DNA of 46,012 nt, taken from NCBI GenBank assembly GCA_003139545.1, contig PLJC01000032.1, forward strand, positions 1 through 46,012, given 5' to 3'. The DNA is from Actinomycetota bacterium (GTDB taxonomy: Bacteria; Actinomycetota; Thermoleophilia; Gaiellales; Gaiellaceae). The notes under the pieces were generated by a model. It was not told where the DNA came from. It worked only from the letters and a program-made list of their open reading frames with translations, and searched no databases. Below are positions 1 to 7,810 of this stretch, piece after piece (position 1 is the first letter of the stretch; each line of letters opens with the position of its first letter). The position numbers were made by a program, and so were the translations under genes.

Positions 1-60
1 GACACCACCACCCTCGCCACCGCCACTACCACCGTCGCCGTCGCTCCGCCAGCCCCCTGA
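1..60 (+). CDS. possible C-terminal tail of a truncated gene
   Basis: Frame 1 is open from the window edge to a TGA at 58-60 and encodes a Thr/Ala/Val/Pro-rich tail (ending VAVAPPAP). Such tails occur at the ends of secreted or wall-associated actinobacterial proteins, but 19 low-complexity residues cannot identify a family, and the open frame could be chance. The 250 bases that follow, up to the recombinase, hold no other gene that I can support. Confidence 0.2.
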   Translation, partial: DTTTLATATTTVAVAPPAP

Positions 61-294
61 GCTACCAGAACTTACGCTATGGGGTGCTCAGGTCTAGTGC
101 TGTTCAAGGAGCTCTCAGTTTCGGAGACTGAATGGGCAGCCCTGCTAGCCGGCGCCGACACCCCCAGGCTTCGCAACAAGGCCCCCGACGACACCTCACC
201 TGGCTAGCGAGCAGTCGCCGGTCCGTCAGGCCCGATAGAATGTGCTTGTCCATACAAATGGGCGGGCGCCGCGCTAACGGCCCCGCCCCGGCAC

Positions 295-310
295 AGGAGG
301 ACTAGCTCCT
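295..310 (+). promoter_or_regulatory. Shine-Dalgarno within a small hairpin
   Basis: AGGAGG at 295-300 lies 10 nt before the ATG at 311 and is a strong ribosome-binding site. AGGAG (295-299) is complementary to CTCCT (306-310), which directly precedes the ATG, so the mRNA can fold a 5-bp stem with a 6-nt loop that hides the site. The pairing is visible in the sequence; any control of recombinase translation is inference. Confidence 0.5.
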
Positions 311-1510
311 ATGCACCAGGCATCGAAGCAGAGCGCCCGGCTGCGCACCCGCGTCGAGCGCGGCATCTTCAAGCGCACAACACGCGCCGGCGAGACCCGG
401 TACGAGGTCTCGTACACCGATAGCGACGGCTACCAGCGGTGGCGTACCGTCACCACCTTGACCGAGGCGCGCCGGCTGCGGGCCGAGCTCGTTACTCGTG
501 TGTCCTCCGGCGAGCGAGTCGCACCGTCGAAGGTGACGCTCGAGGAGTTTGCAGCCGAGTGGCTTGAACAGCAACGCTCGCGCCTCCGCCCCACCACCCA
601 CGTCCTGTACGGCTCGTACCTGGCGCAGCACATCAACCCGCGCCTTGGATCACGCAAGATCACCGCGATCACCGTCGACGATGTCGCTGCCCTCATCGCC
701 GATATGGAACAGGGCTGGCGGTACCGCGAGCGCGACGGCCGGCTCGTTCGCGTCACGGGGAAGCCGTTCGCAGCGTGGACGATCCGCGGCGTGCTCGTCG
801 TCCTCGGCCGCGTCCTCGGCCGCGCCGCCCGCGTCGGCACGATCAACTCCAACCCGGTGCGCCGGCTCGAGAAGGAGGAGCGCCCGAAGACCGCGCGGCG
901 GGAGTTCCCCAGCCTCGACCGCGAGGCGATCGGCGCACTGATCGCCAAGACGCCGAAGCGCTACCAGGCACTTGTCGCGGTTTCGGTCTTGACCGGGCTT
1001 CGGCAGGGGGAGGCGCTCGGCCTGCGTTGGCAGGACGTCAACATCAAGGCGGGCCTCATCCGCGTCCGTTACCAGCTCGACCGAGGTGGTGTGCTCGTCG
1101 AGCCGAAGACTGCGGCAGCGAAACGCGATATCCCGATCCCGCCCTCGCTTGGACGCATGCTCGCCGAGCACAAGCAGCAGGCGTTCGCGAAGGGTTACGC
1201 GAAGCTGGCCGACTTCGTGTTCGCCTCCGAGACCGGCGGCCCGCTCAACCACCGCAACATCACCCGCCGCGGCCTCGAGAGAGCGATCGCGGACGGCAAG
1301 CTGCAAAAGCTTCGCTGGCACGACCTGCGCCACGTCGCGGCCTCCGTCCTCATCGCCGAAGGCGCGAGCATCCCCTACCTCTCACGCGTCCTCGGCCACT
1401 CCAGCCCTGCGATCACACTCGCCATTTATGCGCACGAATTCGCACGAGCAGAACACGCTGACCGGACCCGCGATCGAATGGAAGAAGCGTTCGGCGATCT
1501 CCTCGGGTAA
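311..1510 (+). CDS. tyrosine recombinase / phage-type integrase
   Basis: Site-specific recombinase of the tyrosine integrase family, 399 aa, a normal length for element integrases. The N-terminal region (about 20-60) resembles an arm-binding AP2-like domain, followed by a SAM-like core-binding domain (about 75-185) and the catalytic domain (about 200-385). The catalytic signature is visible: Arg231 in TGLRQGE, His337 and Arg340 in HDLRH, His363 in LGHSS, and the nucleophile Tyr373 in IYAHEF, so the enzyme looks intact. Start chosen at 311 because AGGAGG precedes it by 10 nt. It stands alone, with no excisionase or phage genes beside it, next to a degraded sigma-factor gene. It may mark one end of an integrated element, but no matching att repeats were found in the window. 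Confidence 0.9.
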   Translation: MHQASKQSARLRTRVERGIFKRTTRAGETRYEVSYTDSDGYQRWRTVTTLTEARRLRAELVTRVSSGERVAPSKVTLEEFAAEWLEQQRSRLRPTTHVLYGSYLAQHINPRLGSRKITAITVDDVAALIADMEQGWRYRERDGRLVRVTGKPFAAWTIRGVLVVLGRVLGRAARVGTINSNPVRRLEKEERPKTARREFPSLDREAIGALIAKTPKRYQALVAVSVLTGLRQGEALGLRWQDVNIKAGLIRVRYQLDRGGVLVEPKTAAAKRDIPIPPSLGRMLAEHKQQAFAKGYAKLADFVFASETGGPLNHRNITRRGLERAIADGKLQKLRWHDLRHVAASVLIAEGASIPYLSRVLGHSSPAITLAIYAHEFARAEHADRTRDRMEEAFGDLLG

Positions 1511-1625
1511 GACCATCCCGACTCCTGGCCGGTGGCTTCCTGGCCGGCGTTCGGCCGTTCGAATCCAACGTGTGACCCCCAGCTTGTCGAGCCCGCAGGT
1601 GAGGTGCTCACCGTTCGCTGCTGTT

Positions 1626-1644
1626 GGCGCTTAACAGCGCCTTT
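1626..1644 (+). terminator. possible terminator hairpin after the recombinase
   Basis: GGCGCT (1626-1631) and AGCGCC (1636-1641) form a perfect 6-bp G+C-rich stem with a TAAC loop, followed by TTT. It lies 115 nt downstream of the recombinase stop. The U tract is short, so termination efficiency is uncertain. Between 1511 and 1625 I see no gene. Confidence 0.35.
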
Positions 1645-1712
1645 CCAGGGGTTTTTGCGGTCTCATCGCTATTGCATCCGCGAGCGTTGGACACCGTTGT
1701 CGGGTGCTCGCG

Positions 1713-1992
1713 TTAGCACCGCCGCCGGCGCCAACCGAAGGTCACGCCTGGTCCGCGGTAGCGCTTCGCCACCGAGACGAGCAGACGCAGGTTGTGCTGG
1801 ATCAGCTCGGTCCGCGCAGCCGTCGTCTCCGTTCTTGATCCGGATGGCGAGCGAGCGCTCTTCGGCCGACGTCAGCACCTTGAACTGACAGATATCTCGG
1901 AAGCATTCGTTGAGAACGCTGAAAGACTCGCGACTGGAGCGCGCGCCTGCGTCCCTCCACCCCGTAGGTCTCGTCTTCAACGGAGAGCACAT
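1713..1992 (-). pseudogene. frameshifted remnant of a sigma-70 family factor
   Basis: Two adjacent minus-strand frames together read like sigma-70 regions 1.2 and 2.1. The first (start about 1992) gives CFRDICQFKVLTSAEER followed by LAIRIKNGD, matching the region 1.2 pattern of a short acidic/aromatic stretch then LLTxxEExxLAxRIxxGD. At about 1825 the match jumps to another frame, which gives ELIQHNLRLLVSVAKRYRG, the diagnostic start of region 2.1, and then stops at 1713-1715. The core (2.3-2.4) and region 4 DNA-binding parts are missing. The gene is therefore both frameshifted and truncated and cannot encode a working sigma factor. It lies beside a recombinase, consistent with decay at an insertion point. 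Confidence 0.65.
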
Positions 1993-2088
1993 CGCTCATG
2001 GCATCACGTACTAGTAGTAGTCGGCGCTGTGGCCCGCAGGGCCCCGCTTCGCGAAGTACCTCGCCCGTCGCCGCCATGATTCGATGTC

Positions 2089-3336
2089 TTAGCGTTCGAC
2101 GGAAAGGTTGTCAGCGAGCGCCAGCCCGGCCAGAGTCGACGGCGATCCCAGGTGCCGCAGGCGCATCGCGGGAATGAAAGCTATGAGCAAGACGCCCGCA
2201 AGGGCCCCCCAGACGGCCCGATACGTGCCAAACACGTCGGCGACCAGGCCGTAGCCGGGCGGCGTAAGCGCCACCGCAGCAAGCGAGAACGTAGTTGCGA
2301 AGCCCGTAGCAGCCCCCGCTTCGCCGGGTCCGGCCGACTCGGCTACGAGCGTGATCCAGAGTCCTTGGAATCCAATCAGCGCGAAACCTGCCAGCAAAAT
2401 GATCAGCACGAGCGCGAAGAAGGGCAGCGATCTAGGCGCCGCGAACAACAGCGCCGCGGAAATCCAGCCGAGCAAGGTCAGCACGAATAGGAGCCGCTCG
2501 CGCCCGGCCGACGAGCGGTCGCTAAGCACGCCCCAGCCGATTCGACCCGCGAGTCCGGCCACCTGCGCCACCGCAACAAGAAGGCCGGCCGACGCGAGCG
2601 ACATGCCTCGCGTCTGGTGAATGTCTGGTGCGAGATAAGCAATGAGGGCAAACTGGCCACTGACGATTAACGCGCCCCATAGAGTTAGCGATCGCAACCT
2701 TTGATCGCGCGCGAGCGACCAAAAGCGGGGTCGGTAAACGGTCACCGTTCGCGGCACGGATGTGCGGTACAGCGGAATGATGGAAAGCGCCATCATGAGC
2801 GCTGCTGTTGCCAGCGCCCATCGCCATCCCGCGGCGCGAGCGATTGGCGGCAGCAACAAAGCGACGATCAGTCCAGCGATGGGCACGCCGGTCTGGCGGA
2901 TACCAAGTGCCAGTCCACGTTTGTCGCGCGGGAATGCTGACAGAATCAGCCGTCCGCCTGCCGGTGTCGCAGCGGCAGCCGCAAATCCCGCGAGCGCTAG
3001 GAGCGGAAACAGCACCTCACTCGGAGTTGCGAGACCGATCGCGATCACTAGGGCCGAGATCGCGCCACCGCCGACGAGCACCTCGCGCTCGCCGAGCCGA
3101 TCTGCAACCGACCCGCCCAGGTATGAGCCGAGCATCTTCCCGAAGAGCAACGACGAAACAGCGAGCCCGGCGACGGCCGTCGAGACGCCCAGGTCGGTCT
3201 TCACGAAGCTCGTCAGGATGGTCACACCCTGATCGAGGGACGAGAAGCCCAGTTGAATGACCAGGGCGACACCGAGCAGGTACCAGGGGGTGGGTGCGAG
3301 ACGTCTAGCCTGACGCGTGCGATGCAGGTACGGCAT
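2089..3336 (-). CDS. MFS transporter
   Basis: Major facilitator superfamily permease of 415 aa with about 12 hydrophobic segments. The loop between TM2 and TM3 carries the family motif in the form GSVADRLGERE (GxxxDRxGRR type), and a related loop (GVLSDRSSAGRER) follows in the second half. Last gene of a seven-gene operon: its ATG at 3336 lies 5 nt after the stop of the upstream dehydrogenase. Membership in an acyl-CoA catabolic operon suggests uptake or export of an organic acid substrate, but the sequence does not fix the substrate. A second MFS gene (12477-13667) ends the divergent operon. Confidence 0.8.
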   Translation of the reverse strand: MPYLHRTRQARRLAPTPWYLLGVALVIQLGFSSLDQGVTILTSFVKTDLGVSTAVAGLAVSSLLFGKMLGSYLGGSVADRLGEREVLVGGGAISALVIAIGLATPSEVLFPLLALAGFAAAAATPAGGRLILSAFPRDKRGLALGIRQTGVPIAGLIVALLLPPIARAAGWRWALATAALMMALSIIPLYRTSVPRTVTVYRPRFWSLARDQRLRSLTLWGALIVSGQFALIAYLAPDIHQTRGMSLASAGLLVAVAQVAGLAGRIGWGVLSDRSSAGRERLLFVLTLLGWISAALLFAAPRSLPFFALVLIILLAGFALIGFQGLWITLVAESAGPGEAGAATGFATTFSLAAVALTPPGYGLVADVFGTYRAVWGALAGVLLIAFIPAMRLRHLGSPSTLAGLALADNLSVER

Positions 3337-3341
3337 ATCCG

Positions 3342-4103
3342 TCAGGGTCCGCCGCGGACGCTGATCGTCTGACCATTGACGAACCGTGCGTCATCGCCGC
3401 AAAGGAATGCAACAACGCCCGCAATGTCGTCCGGCGCTGCGATCCGGCCGAGTGGTGTCGAGTCTGCGATGCGAGAAGTGAACTCGCTCCAATCGAGACC
3501 GGCACGGTCTGCAGCTGCGCGCGCCATCTCCGTGTCCACGAAACCGGGAGCGACAGCATTAACGCAGATCCCGAACCGCCCAAGTTCGATAGCCAACGTG
3601 CGGGCCAGGCCCTCGATACCCGCCTTTGCCGACGCGTAATTGGCCTGGCCGGGATTCCCGCGCGCGGCGCCGGACGAAACGAAGACCATTCGCCCAGAAC
3701 GTGCCGGCACCATCAGCCGTTGCGCGGCACGGGCACAAAGGAATGTCCCGGTGAGATGAGTGTCGACAACCATCGTCCAGTCGTCGATGCTGAGCCTGTG
3801 GATCAGATTGTCGCGCGTGACGCCGGCGCATGTCACGAGCATGTCAACGCGACCGAAACGCGACGCGATATCGCCGATCGTCTTATCAACGGCGCCTGCA
3901 TCGGTCACGTCGCAACCGTGCGCCGAGGTGGTTGCACCAGCCGAAGCCAACGTCTCGGCCGCCTTCGTCGCCGCGGCGGAATCGACGTCGATGATCGCAA
4001 CCGCGACTCTGTCTCGTACGAACCGTTCCGCGATTGCACGGCCGATCCCACCGGCGCCGCCTGTGACGATGGCGACTGGTCGATCGGTGGCAGACGCGTT
4101 CAA
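3342..4103 (-). CDS. short-chain dehydrogenase/reductase, FabG-like
   Basis: Classical SDR of 253 aa. The NAD(P)-binding motif TGGAGGIG lies at residues 14-21, an NAG-equivalent (CAG) at about 92-94, the catalytic Ser at 143/144, and Tyr156/Lys160 in YASAK. Likely oxidises a 3-hydroxyacyl-CoA or alcohol intermediate of the pathway encoded by the operon. I chose the TTG at 4103 as start because it overlaps the upstream stop (TTGA) and places the glycine motif at the usual distance from the N-terminus. A longer in-frame reading back to 4217 exists, but it runs inside the upstream ACAD gene and has no SDR character. Confidence 0.85.
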   Translation of the reverse strand: MNASATDRPVAIVTGGAGGIGRAIAERFVRDRVAVAIIDVDSAAATKAAETLASAGATTSAHGCDVTDAGAVDKTIGDIASRFGRVDMLVTCAGVTRDNLIHRLSIDDWTMVVDTHLTGTFLCARAAQRLMVPARSGRMVFVSSGAARGNPGQANYASAKAGIEGLARTLAIELGRFGICVNAVAPGFVDTEMARAAADRAGLDWSEFTSRIADSTPLGRIAAPDDIAGVVAFLCGDDARFVNGQTISVRGGP

Positions 4104-5122
4104 GGTCCACTCGCTGTGGCGAGGGCGTCCCAGAGGCGGGTATCGGGTGTCATGAGCTGATCCCCGAGGCGTTCCGCCCACATCCGCTCGTTCCCCCACA
4201 CGTCGCGCCAAGCCCATAGCCTTCGGGTCAAACGACCTAGCGGGTGCTCGTCGGTGAAGCCGATTGCACCATGGATTTGATGAGCGAGTGCGGCCGCGGG
4301 CCCAGCCGCCTCCGCGGCATAGGCCGCCGCGCTAAAGGATGCGAGCTCCCACGACGGACTCGCGTATAGCGCGATGGCGGTCTCGGTTGCGACGCGCGCA
4401 GCCGAGGCGTAGCCGGCGAGCTCCGCGAGCATTGCCTGAACGGATTGGAATCGGGAGATCGGTCGACCGAATTGCGCGCGCTGGGTTGCGTACGTCACCG
4501 ACGAAGCAAGTGCACCGTCGAGCAATCCTGAGATAACAGCGCACGACACGATCGCGAAGCGAGCCTGCAGCGCGGCCACCGGAATCGATGTCGAGACGAA
4601 ATCGAGCGACGAAGGGGGAAACTCAACCCGGTCGCTCGGCTCGCCGGCGATGTCTTCACCCGGTTCCACAGCACACACGGATCGGTCAACGCAAGCGAGG
4701 TCGAGCACGGATCCGGCGCTCGCCTTCGCCACGACGATGTGCCTGGCGTGACGTCCGAATGCAACGGCGTCAGCGGCGACGGTAGGGCACATGTCCTTGT
4801 CGATAACGAGGAACGCCAGGACTCCTGTCGGAATCTCGCGTCCTGCCTCAGCAAGGAGCCAAGCAGCAATCAGAGCGGATGTTGCGACCGGAATGGGTGC
4901 GCCGACGAACGATGCCGCTCGCACGACGTCGAGGGATGCCGCGAGATCACCGCCGGAACCGCCGGCCTCTTCAGAGATGCCGACCAGTGTGAACCCGAGC
5001 TCCTCAAGTTCTAGCCACAGAGCCTCGTCCCAGTCGTCGGGAAGCTCTGCCGCACCGCGTGCCGCCCATGCGGAGAAGACAGCGGCTGCCGTATCGCGCA
5101 GAAGTGCCCGGTCGTCGGTCAC
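4100..5122 (-). CDS. acyl-CoA dehydrogenase, small-subunit type
   Basis: Short ACAD-fold protein, 340 aa. The N-terminal helical domain and middle beta domain are degenerate. The C-terminal helical domain includes TQRAQFGRPISRFQ, which is typical of the family, and IHGAIGFTDEHPLGR, typical of the non-catalytic or small subunits of heterotetrameric ACADs. The usual C-terminal catalytic region is missing. GTG start at 5122 overlaps the stop of the large ACAD gene by 4 nt, so the two are translationally coupled and probably form an alpha2beta2 enzyme like those of actinobacterial steroid side-chain degradation or PimCD. The exact acyl-CoA substrate cannot be read from the sequence. Confidence 0.8.
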   Translation of the reverse strand: MTDDRALLRDTAAAVFSAWAARGAAELPDDWDEALWLELEELGFTLVGISEEAGGSGGDLAASLDVVRAASFVGAPIPVATSALIAAWLLAEAGREIPTGVLAFLVIDKDMCPTVAADAVAFGRHARHIVVAKASAGSVLDLACVDRSVCAVEPGEDIAGEPSDRVEFPPSSLDFVSTSIPVAALQARFAIVSCAVISGLLDGALASSVTYATQRAQFGRPISRFQSVQAMLAELAGYASAARVATETAIALYASPSWELASFSAAAYAAEAAGPAAALAHQIHGAIGFTDEHPLGRLTRRLWAWRDVWGNERMWAERLGDQLMTPDTRLWDALATASGP

Positions 5123-6267
5123 GGCGCAACCAGTGCACGTGCGACGATTCCACGCAGGATCTCATTCGTGCCACCGCGTAGCGTGAACCCTGGAGCGCTC
5201 AGCAAACCCTCGTCGATCAGGCGCGCGAACGTCGCATCACCCGTCCGCGTGAAGTGACGCCGGGCAGTTTCGACGACGTCGCGCTCGAAGCGCGTGCCCA
5301 TGTCCTTCACGAGCGCAGCTTCGACGACTGGGTCACCGCCAGACGCGATCACGCCGCTGACGACAAGCGACAGGTGTCTCAATGCTTGCAAGCGGGCGAC
5401 GAGCGCGCCGAGCGCCGCGCGTTGTTCGGCCGTACTCTTTGACCGAACTTGGCCTGCGAATGCTTCGAGGAGGGGATATGTGCTCATGAACCGCTCCGGA
5501 CCGCTGCGCTCGAGCGCAAGTTCGGAGGTGACGAGCCTCCAGCCGTCACCCTCTTGTCCGATCAGCATCTCGTCTGGCACGAAGACATCCGTCAGGACCA
5601 CTTCGTTGAAGTGATGCGCGCCGGTGATCAACCGGATCGGTCGCACGGCGACGCCTTCTGAAGCGAGATCAACGACGAGCAAGCTCAGGCCAGCGTGCCG
5701 ATCATCCTCCTCAGATGTGCGGCACAGCGCCGTCAGAAAATGACTGCGGTGCGCATGGCTCGTCCAGACCTTCGTACCGCTGACAGTCCAGCCACCATCA
5801 GTCGTCGTCGCAGTCGTCCGGATCGACGCGAGATCCGAGCCGCTGTCCGGCTCACTCATGCCGAGCGAGAAGTAGCACTCGCCGCGGCTAATGGCTGGCA
5901 GGACTCGGCGCTTGAGGCTCTCCGTTCCGTGCCGGTAGATCTGAGGGCCGGACTGCCGGTCAGCGATCCAGTGCGCGGCTACCGGCGCCCCGGCAGCCAG
6001 AAGCTCTTCCACGACAACGTACCGAGCGACCGCTGTCTGCTCGTGGCCCCCGTACGTCGCCGGCCAGGTCATCCCCACCCAACCCCGCTGCGCCAGCTCG
6101 CGGCTGAACTCCGGTGAGAAACCTGCCAACCATGAGTCGCAACGCGGGGTGAAAGCACCGCGATCCTCCGCCTCGCGAACGAAGGCTCGCACGTCATGGC
6201 GTAGCGCGTCAGTCTCTTCGGATACATGCGGGAGGGTCAATGCTGCAGCCTGTAACAGCGACGTCAT
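5119..6267 (-). CDS. acyl-CoA dehydrogenase, large-subunit type
   Basis: ACAD of 382 aa with intact FAD/substrate-binding stretches: FSLGMSEPDSGSDLASIRT in the middle domain and VWTSHAHRS after it. The C-terminal motif is GGTNEILRGI, so the position of the classical catalytic Glu (YEG in medium-chain ACAD) is Gly. This is normal for subfamilies that place the base elsewhere or act in heteromers. ATG at 6267 overlaps the upstream crotonase stop (ATGA); 24 further in-frame upstream codons lie inside that gene and are not needed. Followed immediately by the small-subunit ACAD, its likely partner. Confidence 0.85.
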   Translation of the reverse strand: MTSLLQAAALTLPHVSEETDALRHDVRAFVREAEDRGAFTPRCDSWLAGFSPEFSRELAQRGWVGMTWPATYGGHEQTAVARYVVVEELLAAGAPVAAHWIADRQSGPQIYRHGTESLKRRVLPAISRGECYFSLGMSEPDSGSDLASIRTTATTTDGGWTVSGTKVWTSHAHRSHFLTALCRTSEEDDRHAGLSLLVVDLASEGVAVRPIRLITGAHHFNEVVLTDVFVPDEMLIGQEGDGWRLVTSELALERSGPERFMSTYPLLEAFAGQVRSKSTAEQRAALGALVARLQALRHLSLVVSGVIASGGDPVVEAALVKDMGTRFERDVVETARRHFTRTGDATFARLIDEGLLSAPGFTLRGGTNEILRGIVARALVAP

Positions 6268-7022
6268 GACGGTCTCCGCGTTCCGCGCTTTTGGAAACGA
6301 TCCATGCTTTCTCGGAAGAATGGCTGTTCGCGCGACCACATTTGCGCTTCGAACTCGACGTCAACTGCCTCGTAGTGATCAACAACGCCAATGTGATGCT
6401 CGAGCGTGTCCTTCATGCGCGCGATTAGCGGGCGCGGCACCAATCCCGCTTGTCGCGCGACAGCCATCGCTTCGGTGACAACATCAGCATCCGGCACGCA
6501 GCGCAACGCAAGGCCGGCGGCGACGATCGCATCCCCGCGCAACTCTTGGCCGAACAGCAGCATGGCCTTCGCAATTTCCGGGCCTGCCGCACGCTGGACG
6601 AGCCAGCCATGCCCGCCGCCAGGATGCAGCCCAAGCGTCGAAAAACGTGAGACGAAGCGTGCGCTTTCGGCGACGACTCTCACATCGCAACACAGCGCAA
6701 GGTTCATTCCGGCACCGACTCCAGGCCCGTTGACGGCTGCCACCGTGGCGAGCGGCGAGCGCGCAACGCGGAGGAAGCCCTCGTAGATTGACAAGTAGTC
6801 ATCTCGGGAGCCCTCGGCAAGCAGTCCGAGGTCCGCCCCGGCGCAAAACGCAGAGCCCTCACCCGTCACGACAACCGCAGAGACATCGTCACGCGCCTCG
6901 GCCTCGTCGAAAGCGGATTGAATCTCCGCGACCATGGATGAATCGAGGACGTTTCGCGCCTCGGGGCGAGCAAGCGTGAGTAGCCCCACTCCTCCGTCGA
7001 TGTCGAGCCGCGCCGACTTCAT
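6264..7022 (-). CDS. enoyl-CoA hydratase/isomerase family, atypical active site
   Basis: Crotonase-fold protein, 252 aa. The oxyanion-hole segment SAFCAGADLGL is present. At the two positions where hydratases carry catalytic Glu, it has Asn (GAGMNLA) and a non-acidic residue (before GLHPGGGHGW). It therefore looks more like a PaaG-type isomerase or a hydrolase than a true hydratase. ATG at 7022 overlaps the upstream hydratase gene by ATGA. Two crotonase proteins in tandem, one with both Glu residues and one without, suggest successive hydration and isomerisation or C-C cleavage steps. Confidence 0.8.
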   Translation of the reverse strand: MKSARLDIDGGVGLLTLARPEARNVLDSSMVAEIQSAFDEAEARDDVSAVVVTGEGSAFCAGADLGLLAEGSRDDYLSIYEGFLRVARSPLATVAAVNGPGVGAGMNLALCCDVRVVAESARFVSRFSTLGLHPGGGHGWLVQRAAGPEIAKAMLLFGQELRGDAIVAAGLALRCVPDADVVTEAMAVARQAGLVPRPLIARMKDTLEHHIGVVDHYEAVDVEFEAQMWSREQPFFRESMDRFQKRGTRRPS

Positions 7023-7810
7023 GAGAAGCTCGGAGGACGTCGCTCTAGAAACGCGGCAATCCCCTCGCGGGAGTCGTCCGTCTCGAACAGCGCTCGGATT
7101 GCCCGGCTCTCGACGGCGAAGCCGTCTTCCTCGTTGCGTTCTGAGGCGTCTACACACCCGATGATGTGCGTTACCGCTTGCACGGGGAGCAACGCAAGCT
7201 CGCGCGCCCAGGCGAGCGTCACTTCGTCCGCCGTTCCGCCCGCCGCAACGCGATCGACAACGCCCATCGCTGCGCCCACTTCAGCGTTGAAAAACGAACC
7301 CGAGAGCATCAATTCGATTGCCCTCGACCTGCCAACTAGCCGAGGAAGACGCTGTGTTCCTCCAGCGCCGGGGAGCAGACCGAGTTTCACTTCCGGTAGC
7401 CCGAGCCGTGAGCTCTCATCAGCGATGCGGAAGGTGCAAGCGAGCGCGAGCTCCAGCCCTCCCCCAACGGCGTAGCCCGAGATCGCAGCCAACACAGGTC
7501 TTCGCAATGACGCGTAGCCCTCGACGACGCGAGTGACTCGAACCAGATACGCGTCGAGAGCGCTGGGGTCAAGGCTGCGGACATGCTTGATATCCGCGCC
7601 GACGGCGAAATAGCCGTCAATTGCCGACCGCAAAATGACAACGCGTGAACCGCATGCCTCGATCTCGTGTAGGACGTCCGTCAACCCTTCGAGAAGCGCC
7701 TCATTTAATGCGTTTGCCGGGGGCGCAGCCATCGTGACAATTGCAATGCCCTTGTCGTGCTCGATCCGAACTGCCTGCGACCCCTCGGCTGACGACGAGA
7801 CCGGCGTCAC
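7019..7810 (-). CDS. enoyl-CoA hydratase (classical)
   Basis: Crotonase-family hydratase of 263 aa. Both catalytic glutamates are visible, in AVGGGLELALAC and in LGLPEVKLGLLPGAGG, and the oxyanion-hole region YFAVGADIKH is present. It should add water to a trans-2-enoyl-CoA or cyclic 1-enoyl-CoA, and could fill a BadK-like step. GTG start at 7810 overlaps the ACAD stop (GTGA). Longer in-frame sequence upstream to 8263 lies antiframe within the ACAD gene and is not coding. Confidence 0.87.
   Translation of the reverse strand: MTPVSSSAEGSQAVRIEHDKGIAIVTMAAPPANALNEALLEGLTDVLHEIEACGSRVVILRSAIDGYFAVGADIKHVRSLDPSALDAYLVRVTRVVEGYASLRRPVLAAISGYAVGGGLELALACTFRIADESSRLGLPEVKLGLLPGAGGTQRLPRLVGRSRAIELMLSGSFFNAEVGAAMGVVDRVAAGGTADEVTLAWARELALLPVQAVTHIIGCVDASERNEEDGFAVESRAIRALFETDDSREGIAAFLERRPPSFS

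Noticed and set aside
1540..1590. tRNA T-arm-like GTTCGAATCC after the recombinase as attachment site
   Set aside because: The flanking bases do not form a T stem (GGCCG against CCAAC), and no matching repeat was found at the other end of the locus.
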